DNA from: Faecalibacterium sp. UBA1360
GTDB taxonomy: Bacteria; Bacillota; Clostridia; Oscillospirales; Ruminococcaceae
Direction: 5' to 3'
DNA length: 29,423 nt
Assembly: GCA_002306375.1 (NCBI GenBank)
Contig: DBRU01000036.1
Location: 36,255-65,677 of the forward strand
Shown: piece by piece, positions 1 through 7,937 of the stretch
Layout of the letters: every line of letters begins with the position of its first letter
How positions within the stretch are numbered: the first letter of the stretch is position 1
Translations under genes and position numbers: made by a program
The notes under the pieces: generated by a model
Databases searched by the model: none
What the model was told of the DNA's origin: nothing
The model's input: only the letters and a program-made list of their open reading frames with translations

Positions 1-323
1 GACATGATGCGCCGCGCGCCCTCGTGGTCGTTTTGGCCCCGGGCGATGGAACACAGCGGCGCGCCGCCCACGCCGAACAGGTTGGCAAATGCCGTTACCA
101 GTGTCACCACGGGGAAACACAGCCCCAGCCCGGCCAGGGCCAGCGTGCCCTCGCCGGGGATCTTGCCGATGTAAATGCGGTCCACGATGTTGTACAAAAG
201 GTTCAGTACCTGAGCCACCAGCATGGGCGCAGCCACGGCCAGTACGTTGCGGCGCACGTCCCCGGCGGAAAAATCCACCTGGCCGCTGTGCCCGGCGGAC
301 GGGCCCGATGAATGGAACAGCAT
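1..323 (-). CDS. MATE family efflux transporter, N-terminal part
   Basis: Only the first 107 codons lie in the window; the gene continues past its left edge. The protein begins MLFHSSGPSAGHSG and then runs into a hydrophobic segment (VLAVAAPMLVAQVLNLLYN) followed by VDRIYIGKI and a second hydrophobic stretch ending NLFGVGGAPLCSI. This pattern of first helix, short loop with D-x-IYIG, second helix and GxGGAPL is typical of the MATE/NorM group of multidrug and toxin extrusion transporters, which export organic cations in exchange for Na+ or H+ across the cytoplasmic membrane. The ATG is preceded by AAAGGA about 11 bases upstream. The helicase gene ends only 32 bases before it on the same strand, so the two are probably cotranscribed. 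The family call is firm; the substrate cannot be told. Confidence 0.85.
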   Translation of the reverse strand, partial: MLFHSSGPSAGHSGQVDFSAGDVRRNVLAVAAPMLVAQVLNLLYNIVDRIYIGKIPGEGTLALAGLGLCFPVVTLVTAFANLFGVGGAPLCSIARGQNDHEGARRIM

Positions 324-355
324 GGTACGATCAGATCCTTTCTGTTTTGCGATGT

Positions 356-2524
356 TCAGGTCAGATGCAGCGCGCCGGCCCGCAGGGCGGTCATCAGATC
401 GAACCGCCGTTCGTCGCCATTCTCAAAGCGGATGGTGACGGTGTTTTCCTCCCGCAGGGTGATGATCCCGGCGCCGTAGGCGTTGTGCCGCACACGGGTA
501 TTCGGATAAAATTCCTTGGCCTGGGCAGTCAGACGCGGGTCGGGTTTCGGGGGCGGGGCATACCCTGTGGGCAGGGTGAAGCGAGGCAGTGAGGAAGCGG
601 TACGGCGGGGCGCGCTGACCGGCGCAGCCGCGGGCGGCGGTGGCGGCGGGAACAGGGCGTCGGCAAAGCGGGAGCGCAGCCCCGGATCGTCAAATCGGAT
701 CAGCGTCAGCTCTTGTCGCGCCCGGGTCATGGCCACGTACAACAGGCGGCGTTCCTCTTCCAGCGCGTCCAGTTCCTCTTCGGTCGGGCCAAGGCCGGCC
801 GGTCCGTCGGCGCAGACGACCTTGGGCAAAATGCCGTCGATCACATCGGCCAATACCACGCGGTCATATTCCAGCCCCTTGCTGGAATGGATGGTGGACA
901 AAACAAACCCGCTGTCGGCCTGTCCCGCGCCCTGCTGCACCATGCTGCGCAGGCTGTCCAGCTTGGCAGGCAGGCGGGCGATGTCGGGCACATCTTCGCA
1001 CAGCATCTGCAAAATGGTCGGCCGGCCGCGGTCAATGTGGTTGCGGTCCAGATAATCGCCGTACCCCATCCCGCTTAGAATGCGGTCCAGGGCTTCGGCG
1101 GCGGGGTCGCGGCACAAAAGGCGGAAGTGGGTCAGCAGCCGCTGTACCTGGGAGTCGGTCCATCGGCTCAACTCCTGCCGGCGCAGGGCGACAAAAGCGC
1201 CGCAGCCTTCTTTGCGCGCCTCGGCGGCGGCCGCCTGGGCCTGGACGCGGGCGATGGGAGCGTTGAATTTGTAATAGACGCGCAGGAAGGCCTCGTCGTC
1301 TTCGGGATGCAGGGCCAGGCGCACAATGTCCAGAATGTCCCGCACGATGCGGCTGGTAAAAAAGCCCGCGTCCATCTGCCGGGTGCGGTAGGGGATACCG
1401 CCGCGCTCCAGCAGGTCGATCAGGGGCAGGGCGCTGTCGTTGTCCCGGTACAGCACCGCCGTGGTGCCCGGCAGTTCGCCGCCGGCCACGCGCCGGGCCA
1501 GGTCGGCCAGGGCGCGGTACTGGTCCCGGCGGTCCCGGCAACGATGCTGACGAACGGGCGCGCCGTCGGGGCGTACCGCTGTCATGCGCTTGGGGCGGCG
1601 GGCCTGGTTCAGGCGGATGAAACCGTTGGCGGCCGTCACGATCTGGGGCGTACAGCGGTAGTTGCGTTCCAGATACAGCACCCGCGCGCCGGGGTAGTTT
1701 TGCTCAAAGTCCAGCAAAGCCTGGGGGCAGGCGGCACGGAACCCGTAAATGCTCTGGTCTTCGTCCCCCACCATAAAAAGCCCCTTGCCCTCCCCGGCCA
1801 ACAGGCGAAGGATGCGGTGCTGAATCAAAGAGGTGTCCTGTGCTTCGTCCACACACAAGACCGGGAACCGCCGGCGCAGATCCCGCAAAATGTCCGGGCA
1901 TTGCCGCAGCACGCCCAGGCCGTACACAAGCTGGTCATCAAAGTCCATCCAGCGGTTCTCTCGCAAAGCGCGGCAGTACGCGCGGTACAACGGCGCGATC
2001 TTGCCGCCGCCTTCCAGCTGCAAATCATCCAGCTCATCGTCCTTGAGCATCTGGTTTTTGATGTAGGTGATCTGGGTGCGCAGTTCCCTCAGATCGCTTT
2101 CGACCGGGTATTCGCCGGTGTGACGCTGGTACAGCTCGCTCACAAGGGCGTTGAGCCGTCCTTCGTCGCTGATCAGGGCAAAGACCGAACGCCCGGTACG
2201 CTGCTCGTACAAACGCAGCACATAGGCGCACAGGCTGTTGATCGTGCGGAAGGGGATGCGATCCGCTTCCGACTGACCGAAGGTATCGGCATACCGCCGG
2301 CGCATGTCGGCGGTGGCAGCCACCGTATAAGTCACGGTCAGCAGCTGCTCGGGGCGCAGCCCCAGGCAGTGGATCAGATACCCCAGCCGGGCGATCAGCG
2401 CCGTGGTCTTGCCGCTGCCCGGCACCGCCAAAAGCAGCACCGGGGTCCCGATGCTGCGCACGGCGGCTTCCTGCTGGGGGTCCAGCCGCAAACCGTATTG
2501 TGTTTTGAATTGCTCGTATTCCAT
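356..2524 (-). CDS. UvrD/PcrA-type superfamily 1 DNA helicase
   Basis: The 722-residue protein carries the SF1A helicase motifs in order: a Q-motif-like LDPQQ near residue 14, Walker A VPGSGKTT at 34-41, DEAQD at 226-230, GDEDQSIYGFR at 253-263, a YRC motif, then TIHSSKGLEYD and VAMTRARQEL in the second RecA-like domain. These enzymes unwind DNA 3' to 5' with ATP in repair and at blocked forks. The tail, after a Pro/Ala-rich linker, has a small beta-rich end (VRHNAYGAGIITL..) like the Tudor-like C-terminus of PcrA, which binds RNA polymerase in relatives. It is close in size to B. subtilis PcrA, but several motifs are loosely spaced, so it may be a PcrA paralogue. I start it at MEYEQFKTQYG; the open frame runs 39 codons further upstream but through the promoter. 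There is no Shine-Dalgarno sequence. Confidence 0.9.
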   Translation of the reverse strand: MEYEQFKTQYGLRLDPQQEAAVRSIGTPVLLLAVPGSGKTTALIARLGYLIHCLGLRPEQLLTVTYTVAATADMRRRYADTFGQSEADRIPFRTINSLCAYVLRLYEQRTGRSVFALISDEGRLNALVSELYQRHTGEYPVESDLRELRTQITYIKNQMLKDDELDDLQLEGGGKIAPLYRAYCRALRENRWMDFDDQLVYGLGVLRQCPDILRDLRRRFPVLCVDEAQDTSLIQHRILRLLAGEGKGLFMVGDEDQSIYGFRAACPQALLDFEQNYPGARVLYLERNYRCTPQIVTAANGFIRLNQARRPKRMTAVRPDGAPVRQHRCRDRRDQYRALADLARRVAGGELPGTTAVLYRDNDSALPLIDLLERGGIPYRTRQMDAGFFTSRIVRDILDIVRLALHPEDDEAFLRVYYKFNAPIARVQAQAAAAEARKEGCGAFVALRRQELSRWTDSQVQRLLTHFRLLCRDPAAEALDRILSGMGYGDYLDRNHIDRGRPTILQMLCEDVPDIARLPAKLDSLRSMVQQGAGQADSGFVLSTIHSSKGLEYDRVVLADVIDGILPKVVCADGPAGLGPTEEELDALEEERRLLYVAMTRARQELTLIRFDDPGLRSRFADALFPPPPPPAAAPVSAPRRTASSLPRFTLPTGYAPPPKPDPRLTAQAKEFYPNTRVRHNAYGAGIITLREENTVTIRFENGDERRFDLMTALRAGALHLT

Positions 2525-2530
2525 AAAAAC

Positions 2531-2559
2531 AGTATAGCAAAGCCGGCGCGCCCCCGCAA
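2531..2559 (-). promoter_or_regulatory. Promoter of the helicase gene
   Basis: On the minus strand TTGCGG (2554-2559), a 17-base spacer and TATACT (2531-2536) form a plausible sigma-A promoter. The -10 box ends six bases before the helicase ATG, so transcription would begin at or next to the start codon. The -35 box lies within a GC-rich hairpin (CCCCCGC pairing with GCGGGGG, 2551-2568). Confidence 0.55.
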
Positions 2560-2598
2560 GGGCGGGGGGCATCCCGGACGCCAAAACGCAGGCCCGCG

Positions 2599-2628
2599 TT
2601 GACGCTGCGCGGGCCCGGGTGGTATAAT
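2599..2628 (+). promoter_or_regulatory. Promoter of the small protein/ABC transporter unit
   Basis: TTGACG (2599-2604), an 18-base spacer and a perfect TATAAT (2623-2628) form a strong sigma-A promoter. The predicted start is near 2635, giving a leader of about 47 bases. It diverges from the helicase promoter without overlapping it. Confidence 0.75.
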
Positions 2629-2681
2629 TCTGGCAGATCATTCGCCGGCTTTGCCCGCTTATTCAGAAAGGAAGCTGCCCT

Positions 2682-3014
2682 ATGTCGTTTGCATTGCCGA
2701 TCTATCACTGGTTCCACAACGGGAACCCTTATTCCGGCGCGGAGGGCGGTATGCGCTTTCTGATCATGCCCGGCAAAAAGCCGGACCCGGCGGACGAGAG
2801 CGGCAAAAAGAAGGTCGAGTACCTGACAGCCACCGTCTGGCCCGGGCCCTGGAGCCTGGAGCACACGGCTGAAGAAAAGCTCATCGTTCAGGAGTTCACC
2901 GGCGATCAGGCGGGGCTGGACGCGGCCACGGCCTGGCTGCGGGAGCGGTATGAAGCCGACGCCGAGCGCTGGGCATCCATCCCGTCCATACTGGATTGCG
3001 AGCCGGACCGCTGA
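2682..3014 (+). CDS. Small protein of unknown function, 110 residues
   Basis: I do not recognise this family. The protein is soluble-looking, with no signal peptide or membrane segment. It starts MSFALPIYHWFHNGNPYSG, has a basic and acidic middle (KKPDPADESGKKK), a tryptophan-rich strand (TATVWPGPWSLEHT) and ends in a likely helix (LDAATAWLRERYEADAERW). The start is well supported: AAAGGAAG lies eight bases before the ATG, and a consensus promoter lies about 55 bases upstream. The frame ends 35 bases before the proposed start of the ABC transporter, so the two genes are one transcription unit. The three tryptophans and the compact alpha/beta pattern suggest a folded protein rather than a spurious frame. 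A role linked to the exporter is possible but only from position. Confidence 0.75.
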   Translation: MSFALPIYHWFHNGNPYSGAEGGMRFLIMPGKKPDPADESGKKKVEYLTATVWPGPWSLEHTAEEKLIVQEFTGDQAGLDAATAWLRERYEADAERWASIPSILDCEPDR

Positions 3015-3049
3015 GCGGGACCATGGCAGGAGGAAAGGGGAGAGGCGCT

Positions 3050-4834
3050 GTGCCGGAAAAACAGCATCTGGACCTTCGCGGGGCGGCTGGGACGCTGCGC
3101 AAGCTGTATACCTTTCTGGACCGCCGCCAGAAAGTGGAATTTGCGGCGGTGCTGCTGATCCTGGGCGTGTCGGCGGCGCTGGCGCAGTATACCCCGCTGG
3201 CCGTGGGGTACCTGACCGACCATCTTCTGGCTGAGCAGAGCATCCGCTTTGCCACCGTGATCCCGCTGCTGGCCTCGATCCTGGCGGTCAACGTGGGCAA
3301 CGAGGTCATCAAGGTGGTGCGGCGGCTTTTGGTGGAGGATACCGCCACCTATGTGGAGCGCACGGCCCGGCTGCGGGCCACCATGGCGCTGTTGCGCGCG
3401 CCGCTTTTGTATTTCCGGCGCAACATGACCGGCAACATCCACGGCCGACTGAACCGCAACCTGGAAGGCGCCTCCAAGCTGGTCAAGCTGGTGTTTATGG
3501 ACTTCGCCCCGGCACTCGCCAGTGGTCTGGCCGCCATCGCGGTCATTTTTGCCAAGCTGCCTGTAGCGGTGGCTTTCTCCATCCTGCTGGTCATCCCCAT
3601 GGGGACCTTCATCGTGGCCCGGCAGATCAGCACCCAGAACGGCATCCGGGTGGAGCTGATGAACACCCGGGCCGCCATGGACGGCACGATGGTGGAACTG
3701 CTGGGCGGCATCGAGACCATCCGTATCCTGGACAGCGCCGACGGGGAAGGGCAGCGCATCGACGCCCGGTCCCGCCAGCTGCGCAACAAGGAAATGAAGC
3801 ACCACAAGGCCATGGCCTTTTACGACTGCCTGAAGTTCATCAACGAGGCCGTGTTTCATGTACTGGTCATCGCCGTCAGCGTGTGGCTGGCCGCGGCCGG
3901 GGCCATCAGCATCGGCACCGTGCTCACGGCTTATCTTTGCTTTACCCAGCTGACCAGCCCCTTGCGGGAGCTGCACCGCATCCTGGACGAATTCTCCGAA
4001 AGTTTGGTCCTGGCGGACGACTATTTCCGCATCGTGGAGCTTGCCCCCGACTTTTCCTTTTCGGTATCACCGGCGCCCCTGCGTCCCGAACTGCCTGACG
4101 GCAGCGTCACGGTGGAAGAAGTCAGCTTTCATTACCCCGAAAAACCTGATGTGCCGGTGTTGCAAAACGTCAGCGTGCAGGTGCGCCCCGGCGAGTTTGT
4201 GGGCATCGCCGGGCCCAGCGGGTGCGGCAAGTCCACCCTGATCAAACTGATGGCCCGCCTGGAACCCTGCGAAGGCAAGATCTGGATCGGTCCCCGGGCG
4301 CTGGACACACTGAGCCGGGCCGAACTGGCCGCGCAGGTCTCTTTGGTGCCACAGACGCCCTTCTTGGTGGCGGATACGATCCGCCGCAACATCTGCTATG
4401 GCATGGACCGCCCGGTCACCGACGAGCAGGTACGGCAGGCCGCTCGGCAGGCCTGCCTCGATCAGGTGATCGAGGCACTGCCCGGAAAGTACGATTTCGT
4501 GGTGGCGGAAGGCGGGGCCAATCTTTCGGGCGGGCAGCGCCAGCGCATCGCCCTGGCCCGGGTCTTTCTGCGGGAACCCCGGGTCCTGATTTTGGATGAG
4601 GCTACTTCGGCCCTGGACAATACCTCCGAGCGGTACATCCAGCAAGAGATCGAAGCCATGAAAGAGCGCTGCGGCGCCACGGTCATCTCCATCGCCCACC
4701 GCCTGACCACCCTGCAAAATTGCGACGAGATCCTCGTTATGGACAAAGGCCGCATCGTGCAGCGCGGCAGTTTTGCGGCGCTGTCGGCCCAGCCCGGCAT
4801 TTTCCGGGATATGCAACGCGGCCTGCTCAAATAG
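3050..4834 (+). CDS. ABC exporter half-transporter (fused membrane and ATPase domains)
   Basis: About 594 residues, the usual length of a type IV ABC exporter half. The N-terminal half holds several hydrophobic segments (for example VEFAAVLLILGVSAALAQY and VLVIAVSVWLAAAGAI). The ATPase half has Walker A GPSGCGKST near residue 387, the signature LSGGQRQRIALAR near 491, Walker B VLILDEATSALD near 513 and the H-loop ISIAHRL. Such proteins work as homo- or heterodimers exporting lipids, peptides or drugs; no partner half is next to it, so it may be a homodimer. I chose the GTG at 3050 because an AGGAGGAAAGGGGAG stretch lies just before it. In-frame ATGs at 3023 and further upstream would put that ribosome site inside the coding region. 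The substrate is unknown. Confidence 0.9.
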   Translation: MPEKQHLDLRGAAGTLRKLYTFLDRRQKVEFAAVLLILGVSAALAQYTPLAVGYLTDHLLAEQSIRFATVIPLLASILAVNVGNEVIKVVRRLLVEDTATYVERTARLRATMALLRAPLLYFRRNMTGNIHGRLNRNLEGASKLVKLVFMDFAPALASGLAAIAVIFAKLPVAVAFSILLVIPMGTFIVARQISTQNGIRVELMNTRAAMDGTMVELLGGIETIRILDSADGEGQRIDARSRQLRNKEMKHHKAMAFYDCLKFINEAVFHVLVIAVSVWLAAAGAISIGTVLTAYLCFTQLTSPLRELHRILDEFSESLVLADDYFRIVELAPDFSFSVSPAPLRPELPDGSVTVEEVSFHYPEKPDVPVLQNVSVQVRPGEFVGIAGPSGCGKSTLIKLMARLEPCEGKIWIGPRALDTLSRAELAAQVSLVPQTPFLVADTIRRNICYGMDRPVTDEQVRQAARQACLDQVIEALPGKYDFVVAEGGANLSGGQRQRIALARVFLREPRVLILDEATSALDNTSERYIQQEIEAMKERCGATVISIAHRLTTLQNCDEILVMDKGRIVQRGSFAALSAQPGIFRDMQRGLLK

Positions 4835-4847
4835 AGACGCGGCACAG

Positions 4848-4884
4848 AAAATCCCCCCACAGCCGTTGGCTGCGGGGGGATTTT
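4848..4884. terminator. Bidirectional terminator between convergent genes
   Basis: A 17-base-pair stem with one mismatch (AAAATCCCCCCACAGCC pairing with its complement across a GTT loop) is flanked by A-runs on the left and T-runs on the right. It can end both the ABC exporter transcript (plus) and the pectinesterase operon (minus). Confidence 0.9.
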
Positions 4885-4930
4885 GCGGATAAACGGACAG
4901 AGGAATCGTTCCGTCGACGGGGCAAGGCGC

Positions 4931-5905
4931 TCATTCGCCAAACCCGAATTCCCGGCGCACCTGTGCCAGTTCCCGGCGCATGGCCGCGGTGCGGGCGTCG
5001 TCGTTCACACTGCCAAAGGCCCGGCGTTCACGGGCGCCGGGGCCGGTGCAGCCCGCCTCGCCGAAGCGGGCGGTGCGTTCATTGCCGGTATCGTTCCAGT
5101 TATCCCAACCGTCGGGGCAGATCTCCTCGCTGAACCGGCTGTCCAGCCAGAAAGCCGCCGCGTCGGCCCGCCAGGGCCGGCCCAGGTATACGCTGCCCGG
5201 CGGGCAGTCGCCCTGCACAAGGCAGGAAGCGAACAGATACCCCGGCTTGCCTGCGGGCGTGCAGGGGGCGGCGATGTAGCTGACCTGGCTTTCGTGGGCC
5301 ACCGGCAGGATGCGACATCCGTCAAAGACGGCCCGGGCCCCGCCGAAGATAAAGTCGATGTTGCCCGCGATCGTGCAGCCGCGGTAATATTGCAGAGTGT
5401 CCAGGCGGGGGGCGTGTTCTCTCGGGCCGCGAAAGCCGCCGGGCTCCCGTTCCTGCAAGGGCAGGGGAGCGGTGAACAGCGTGTCCTGGTTGCCACGCAG
5501 GGTCACCCGATGCATGCACACCCGGCTGGCGTCGGCATACACGGCCAGGGCCTGCCCGGCCCGGGCGCCATCCCCGGCGGTGTTTTCCACGCACAGGTCC
5601 TCCACCCGGGCACTGCCGCCGCCCAGAAACAAGGTCTGGCTGCGGAAGGTCCCGGTCTTGGCTTCGCCGGGCCAGGGGTCCTTGCCACCCACCCCCGCGC
5701 GCAGGACCGTGGCGTCCTGGCCTGCGCCGGTGATGCGGTAGTCTTTCAGCTCCAGGAACGGGCGTTCTTCATACACGCCGGGCCCCAGCAAAAACCAGAC
5801 CTTTTCGTTCGGATCCACGGCGGCGGCCGCTGCGCTCAGGCTGGCAAAGTCGCCGCTGCCGTCGGCACATACGCGCACAACGCGCCCAAAATCGGTGTTG
5901 CTCAT
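4931..5905 (-). CDS. Pectinesterase (carbohydrate esterase family 8), cytoplasmic
   Basis: The 324-residue protein removes methyl esters from galacturonic acid residues of pectin fragments. CE8 hallmarks are visible: GNQDTLF with Gln140 and Asp141, GNIDFIFGGARAVFDGC with Asp184, and LGRPW with Arg243 and Trp245; the two aspartates and the arginine form the catalytic site in the family. About 20 extra residues rich in Pro and Gly (around 147-170) separate the two aspartates compared with plant enzymes. There is no signal peptide, so it should act on imported oligomers. Its ATG overlaps the stop codon of the preceding isomerase gene (ATGA), implying translational coupling. It is the last gene of the minus-strand pectin operon and ends at a strong terminator. 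Confidence 0.93.
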   Translation of the reverse strand: MSNTDFGRVVRVCADGSGDFASLSAAAAAVDPNEKVWFLLGPGVYEERPFLELKDYRITGAGQDATVLRAGVGGKDPWPGEAKTGTFRSQTLFLGGGSARVEDLCVENTAGDGARAGQALAVYADASRVCMHRVTLRGNQDTLFTAPLPLQEREPGGFRGPREHAPRLDTLQYYRGCTIAGNIDFIFGGARAVFDGCRILPVAHESQVSYIAAPCTPAGKPGYLFASCLVQGDCPPGSVYLGRPWRADAAAFWLDSRFSEEICPDGWDNWNDTGNERTARFGEAGCTGPGARERRAFGSVNDDARTAAMRRELAQVRREFGFGE

Positions 5906-6732
5906 ACAAAATACTGCCGCATGATGGCCGTGTCGGTGGCGGCGCGGGCGGGCACGGCTTCCTCCCGCAGGACCGGCAGGGTCTGTGGCAAAGTGCGCAG
6001 CATGGCAAAGGCGCTATCGAAGTCGATGACCGAATCTTCCAGGCTTGTGGAGATGGGCTTGCCCTTTTCGTCAAAGGCTTCGCCCTTGAAATGCACGGCC
6101 ACGATCTTGTCGCCCAGCAGATCGCCCACCCGGTCCCACAGCCGGGCCTGGTCGTGGACGGCGTCGGCGGTCAGCAGGTTGCCGGCGTCAAAGATGACCT
6201 TCAAAGCGGGGCTTTGCATGGTGTCCAGAATGTGCCGCGTGGCCTCGGGGGTGTTCATGCTGTGGTAGCTCACAGGCTCGATGCCCACCGTCACGCCCAG
6301 GCGTTCGGCTTCGGGCAGAATGCTTTCCAGGCTCTTGCACAGCAGGTACTGGGCCCGCTCGCGGCTCGTGCCGGCGGGCTGCAGCGCCATGTTGGTGGTC
6401 TCGGTGCCGATGCACCCGGCATTCAGCGCCTTGCAAACGGCCAGCTGGCTTTTGAAGTCCGCCGCATTGCGGGCGCGCACGGCCTCGTCATCGATGGCCA
6501 GTTCCACGTAGGTGCCCAGCACCCCGACCTGGATCTTGTGCCGCTGCCCGGCGGCCACGGTGTCTGCCACCAGCTGGGGCGTCACATCGGAATACTGCGT
6601 CACCCCCGGCACGCACTTTTTGTAGGCCAGCTGTACGGCGGCAAAGCCGTCTGCCGCCACCTTGCCGAACAGTTCGTCCGGCGTGCCCTGCCCGTAGTCG
6701 TGCAGGCGAACGCCCAGAATAAAGTTTGCCAT
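5902..6732 (-). CDS. Sugar phosphate isomerase/epimerase-like TIM-barrel protein
   Basis: The 276-residue protein belongs to the xylose isomerase-like/AP endonuclease 2 TIM-barrel superfamily. Likely divalent-metal ligands are Glu152 (VGIEPVSYHS), Asp182 (VIFDAGNLL), His214 (VAVHFKGE) and a C-terminal Glu near 258, spaced as in the family. Relatives isomerise or epimerise keto sugars, uronates or inositol derivatives; the exact substrate cannot be read from the sequence. Position between GH105 and pectinesterase suggests a uronate or deoxy-uronate released from pectin. I start it at MANFILGVRLHDYG because GGGAGGAAA lies eight or so bases before that ATG; an upstream extension would overlap the GH105 gene. 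The gene starts 44 bases after the GH105 stop and overlaps the pectinesterase start by four bases. Confidence 0.85.
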   Translation of the reverse strand: MANFILGVRLHDYGQGTPDELFGKVAADGFAAVQLAYKKCVPGVTQYSDVTPQLVADTVAAGQRHKIQVGVLGTYVELAIDDEAVRARNAADFKSQLAVCKALNAGCIGTETTNMALQPAGTSRERAQYLLCKSLESILPEAERLGVTVGIEPVSYHSMNTPEATRHILDTMQSPALKVIFDAGNLLTADAVHDQARLWDRVGDLLGDKIVAVHFKGEAFDEKGKPISTSLEDSVIDFDSAFAMLRTLPQTLPVLREEAVPARAATDTAIMRQYFV

Positions 6733-6776
6733 GCTTGTTTCCTCCCTTGTTTGCGCGGGACGGCGGTCGCGTGGGG

Positions 6777-7925
6777 TCACGCCTGCCTGGCCAAAATTTC
6801 GGTATAGGCCAGCAGCAGCGGTCCGACGCCCTTGGCGTCGTTTTCGACCACCGGCTCGCTGAAATAATATTCCAGGCTGCCGTCGCGGCGGGTCGCCCCG
6901 CCCAGACCGGCCACCAGGCAAATGCCCGAAAGCTGCAGCTTGCCGTCCTCGCTGACGCCCAGGTACTTGTCGCAGGTGCCAAAGAACGCCTTCTCGCCCG
7001 CGGCGGCAAAGCGTTTGGGCAAAAAGCCCAGCCGCACGCCCTTGAGCATAGCATAGGCGAACAGTGCTGTGCCCGATGCTTCCAGGTAATTGCCGGGCAC
7101 CCCCGGTTTGTCGATGACCTGCCAGAACATGCCGGTCTCTTCATCCTGGAAGGGCAGCATGGCATCCGCCGCGGCTTTCAGCATATCCATAATGGCGCGG
7201 TACTCAAAGTACAGCTGCTCGTCCATGCGTTCCAGCACGTCCACCATGGCCACCAGGAACCAACCCATGGCCCGCAGCCAGAAGTTGGCGCTGCACCCGG
7301 TCTGGGGATCGGCCCAGTACATCGACCGGCTCTCGTCGTAGCCGTGATAGTACAGCCCGGTGACGGGGTCCTTCATGTACTTTTGCACGTTCATGAACTG
7401 ACGGTAGCTGTCCAGACAGCCTTTCATCTTATTATACCGCGTTTCGTATTCCATGTAAAAGGGTTGGGCCATATACGTCCCGTCCAGCCAGACCTGCCAG
7501 GGATAGATCTTTTTGTGCCAGAAATTTCCCTCTTTGGTGCGAGGGTGGGTCTCCAGCTGGCTGCGAATCGTCTCGATGGCGTCGCGATAGCGCTTCTGCC
7601 CGGTCAGATCATACAGGGTGAACAGGTTCTTGCCCTGGTTGATGTTGTCCAGGTTGTACTCCTCGGGGGAGTAGGTCTCGATCACGCCGCCGTCCTTGAC
7701 GAAGTAGTCCAGGAAATTTTTGGAAAATTCCAAAAACCGTTCCTCGCCCGTGGTCTTATACAAGCTCAGGCAGGCGGTGATCATGCAGCCGTCGATGTAA
7801 TTCCATTTGTTGGGCTTGCCGCTGCGCACCATCTCAATGTTCCAAAGGGGGGCGGCGGCGGTGCTGCCCTCGATCAGGTAGTCTACGTATTTGCCCAGGG
7901 TATCCAGGATCTCTTGGTGGGTCAT
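6777..7925 (-). CDS. Unsaturated rhamnogalacturonyl hydrolase-like protein (GH105/GH88)
   Basis: The 382-residue alpha/alpha-barrel protein resembles YteR/YesR enzymes that hydrate and remove the unsaturated uronic acid left at the non-reducing end of lyase-cut pectin fragments. Residues matching the YteR active site are Asp93 (NLDNINQGK), His137 (NFWHKKIYP) and Asp148 (WLDGTYMAQPF); the 11-residue gap between His137 and Asp148 equals that of YteR. Length is normal for GH105 and there is no signal peptide. GAGGAGG lies seven bases before the ATG. It starts 12 bases after the GH28 stop, so the genes are cotranscribed. Whether it prefers rhamnogalacturonan or homogalacturonan ends cannot be decided here. 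Confidence 0.9.
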   Translation of the reverse strand: MTHQEILDTLGKYVDYLIEGSTAAAPLWNIEMVRSGKPNKWNYIDGCMITACLSLYKTTGEERFLEFSKNFLDYFVKDGGVIETYSPEEYNLDNINQGKNLFTLYDLTGQKRYRDAIETIRSQLETHPRTKEGNFWHKKIYPWQVWLDGTYMAQPFYMEYETRYNKMKGCLDSYRQFMNVQKYMKDPVTGLYYHGYDESRSMYWADPQTGCSANFWLRAMGWFLVAMVDVLERMDEQLYFEYRAIMDMLKAAADAMLPFQDEETGMFWQVIDKPGVPGNYLEASGTALFAYAMLKGVRLGFLPKRFAAAGEKAFFGTCDKYLGVSEDGKLQLSGICLVAGLGGATRRDGSLEYYFSEPVVENDAKGVGPLLLAYTEILARQA

Positions 7926-7937
7926 CGTACATCCTCC

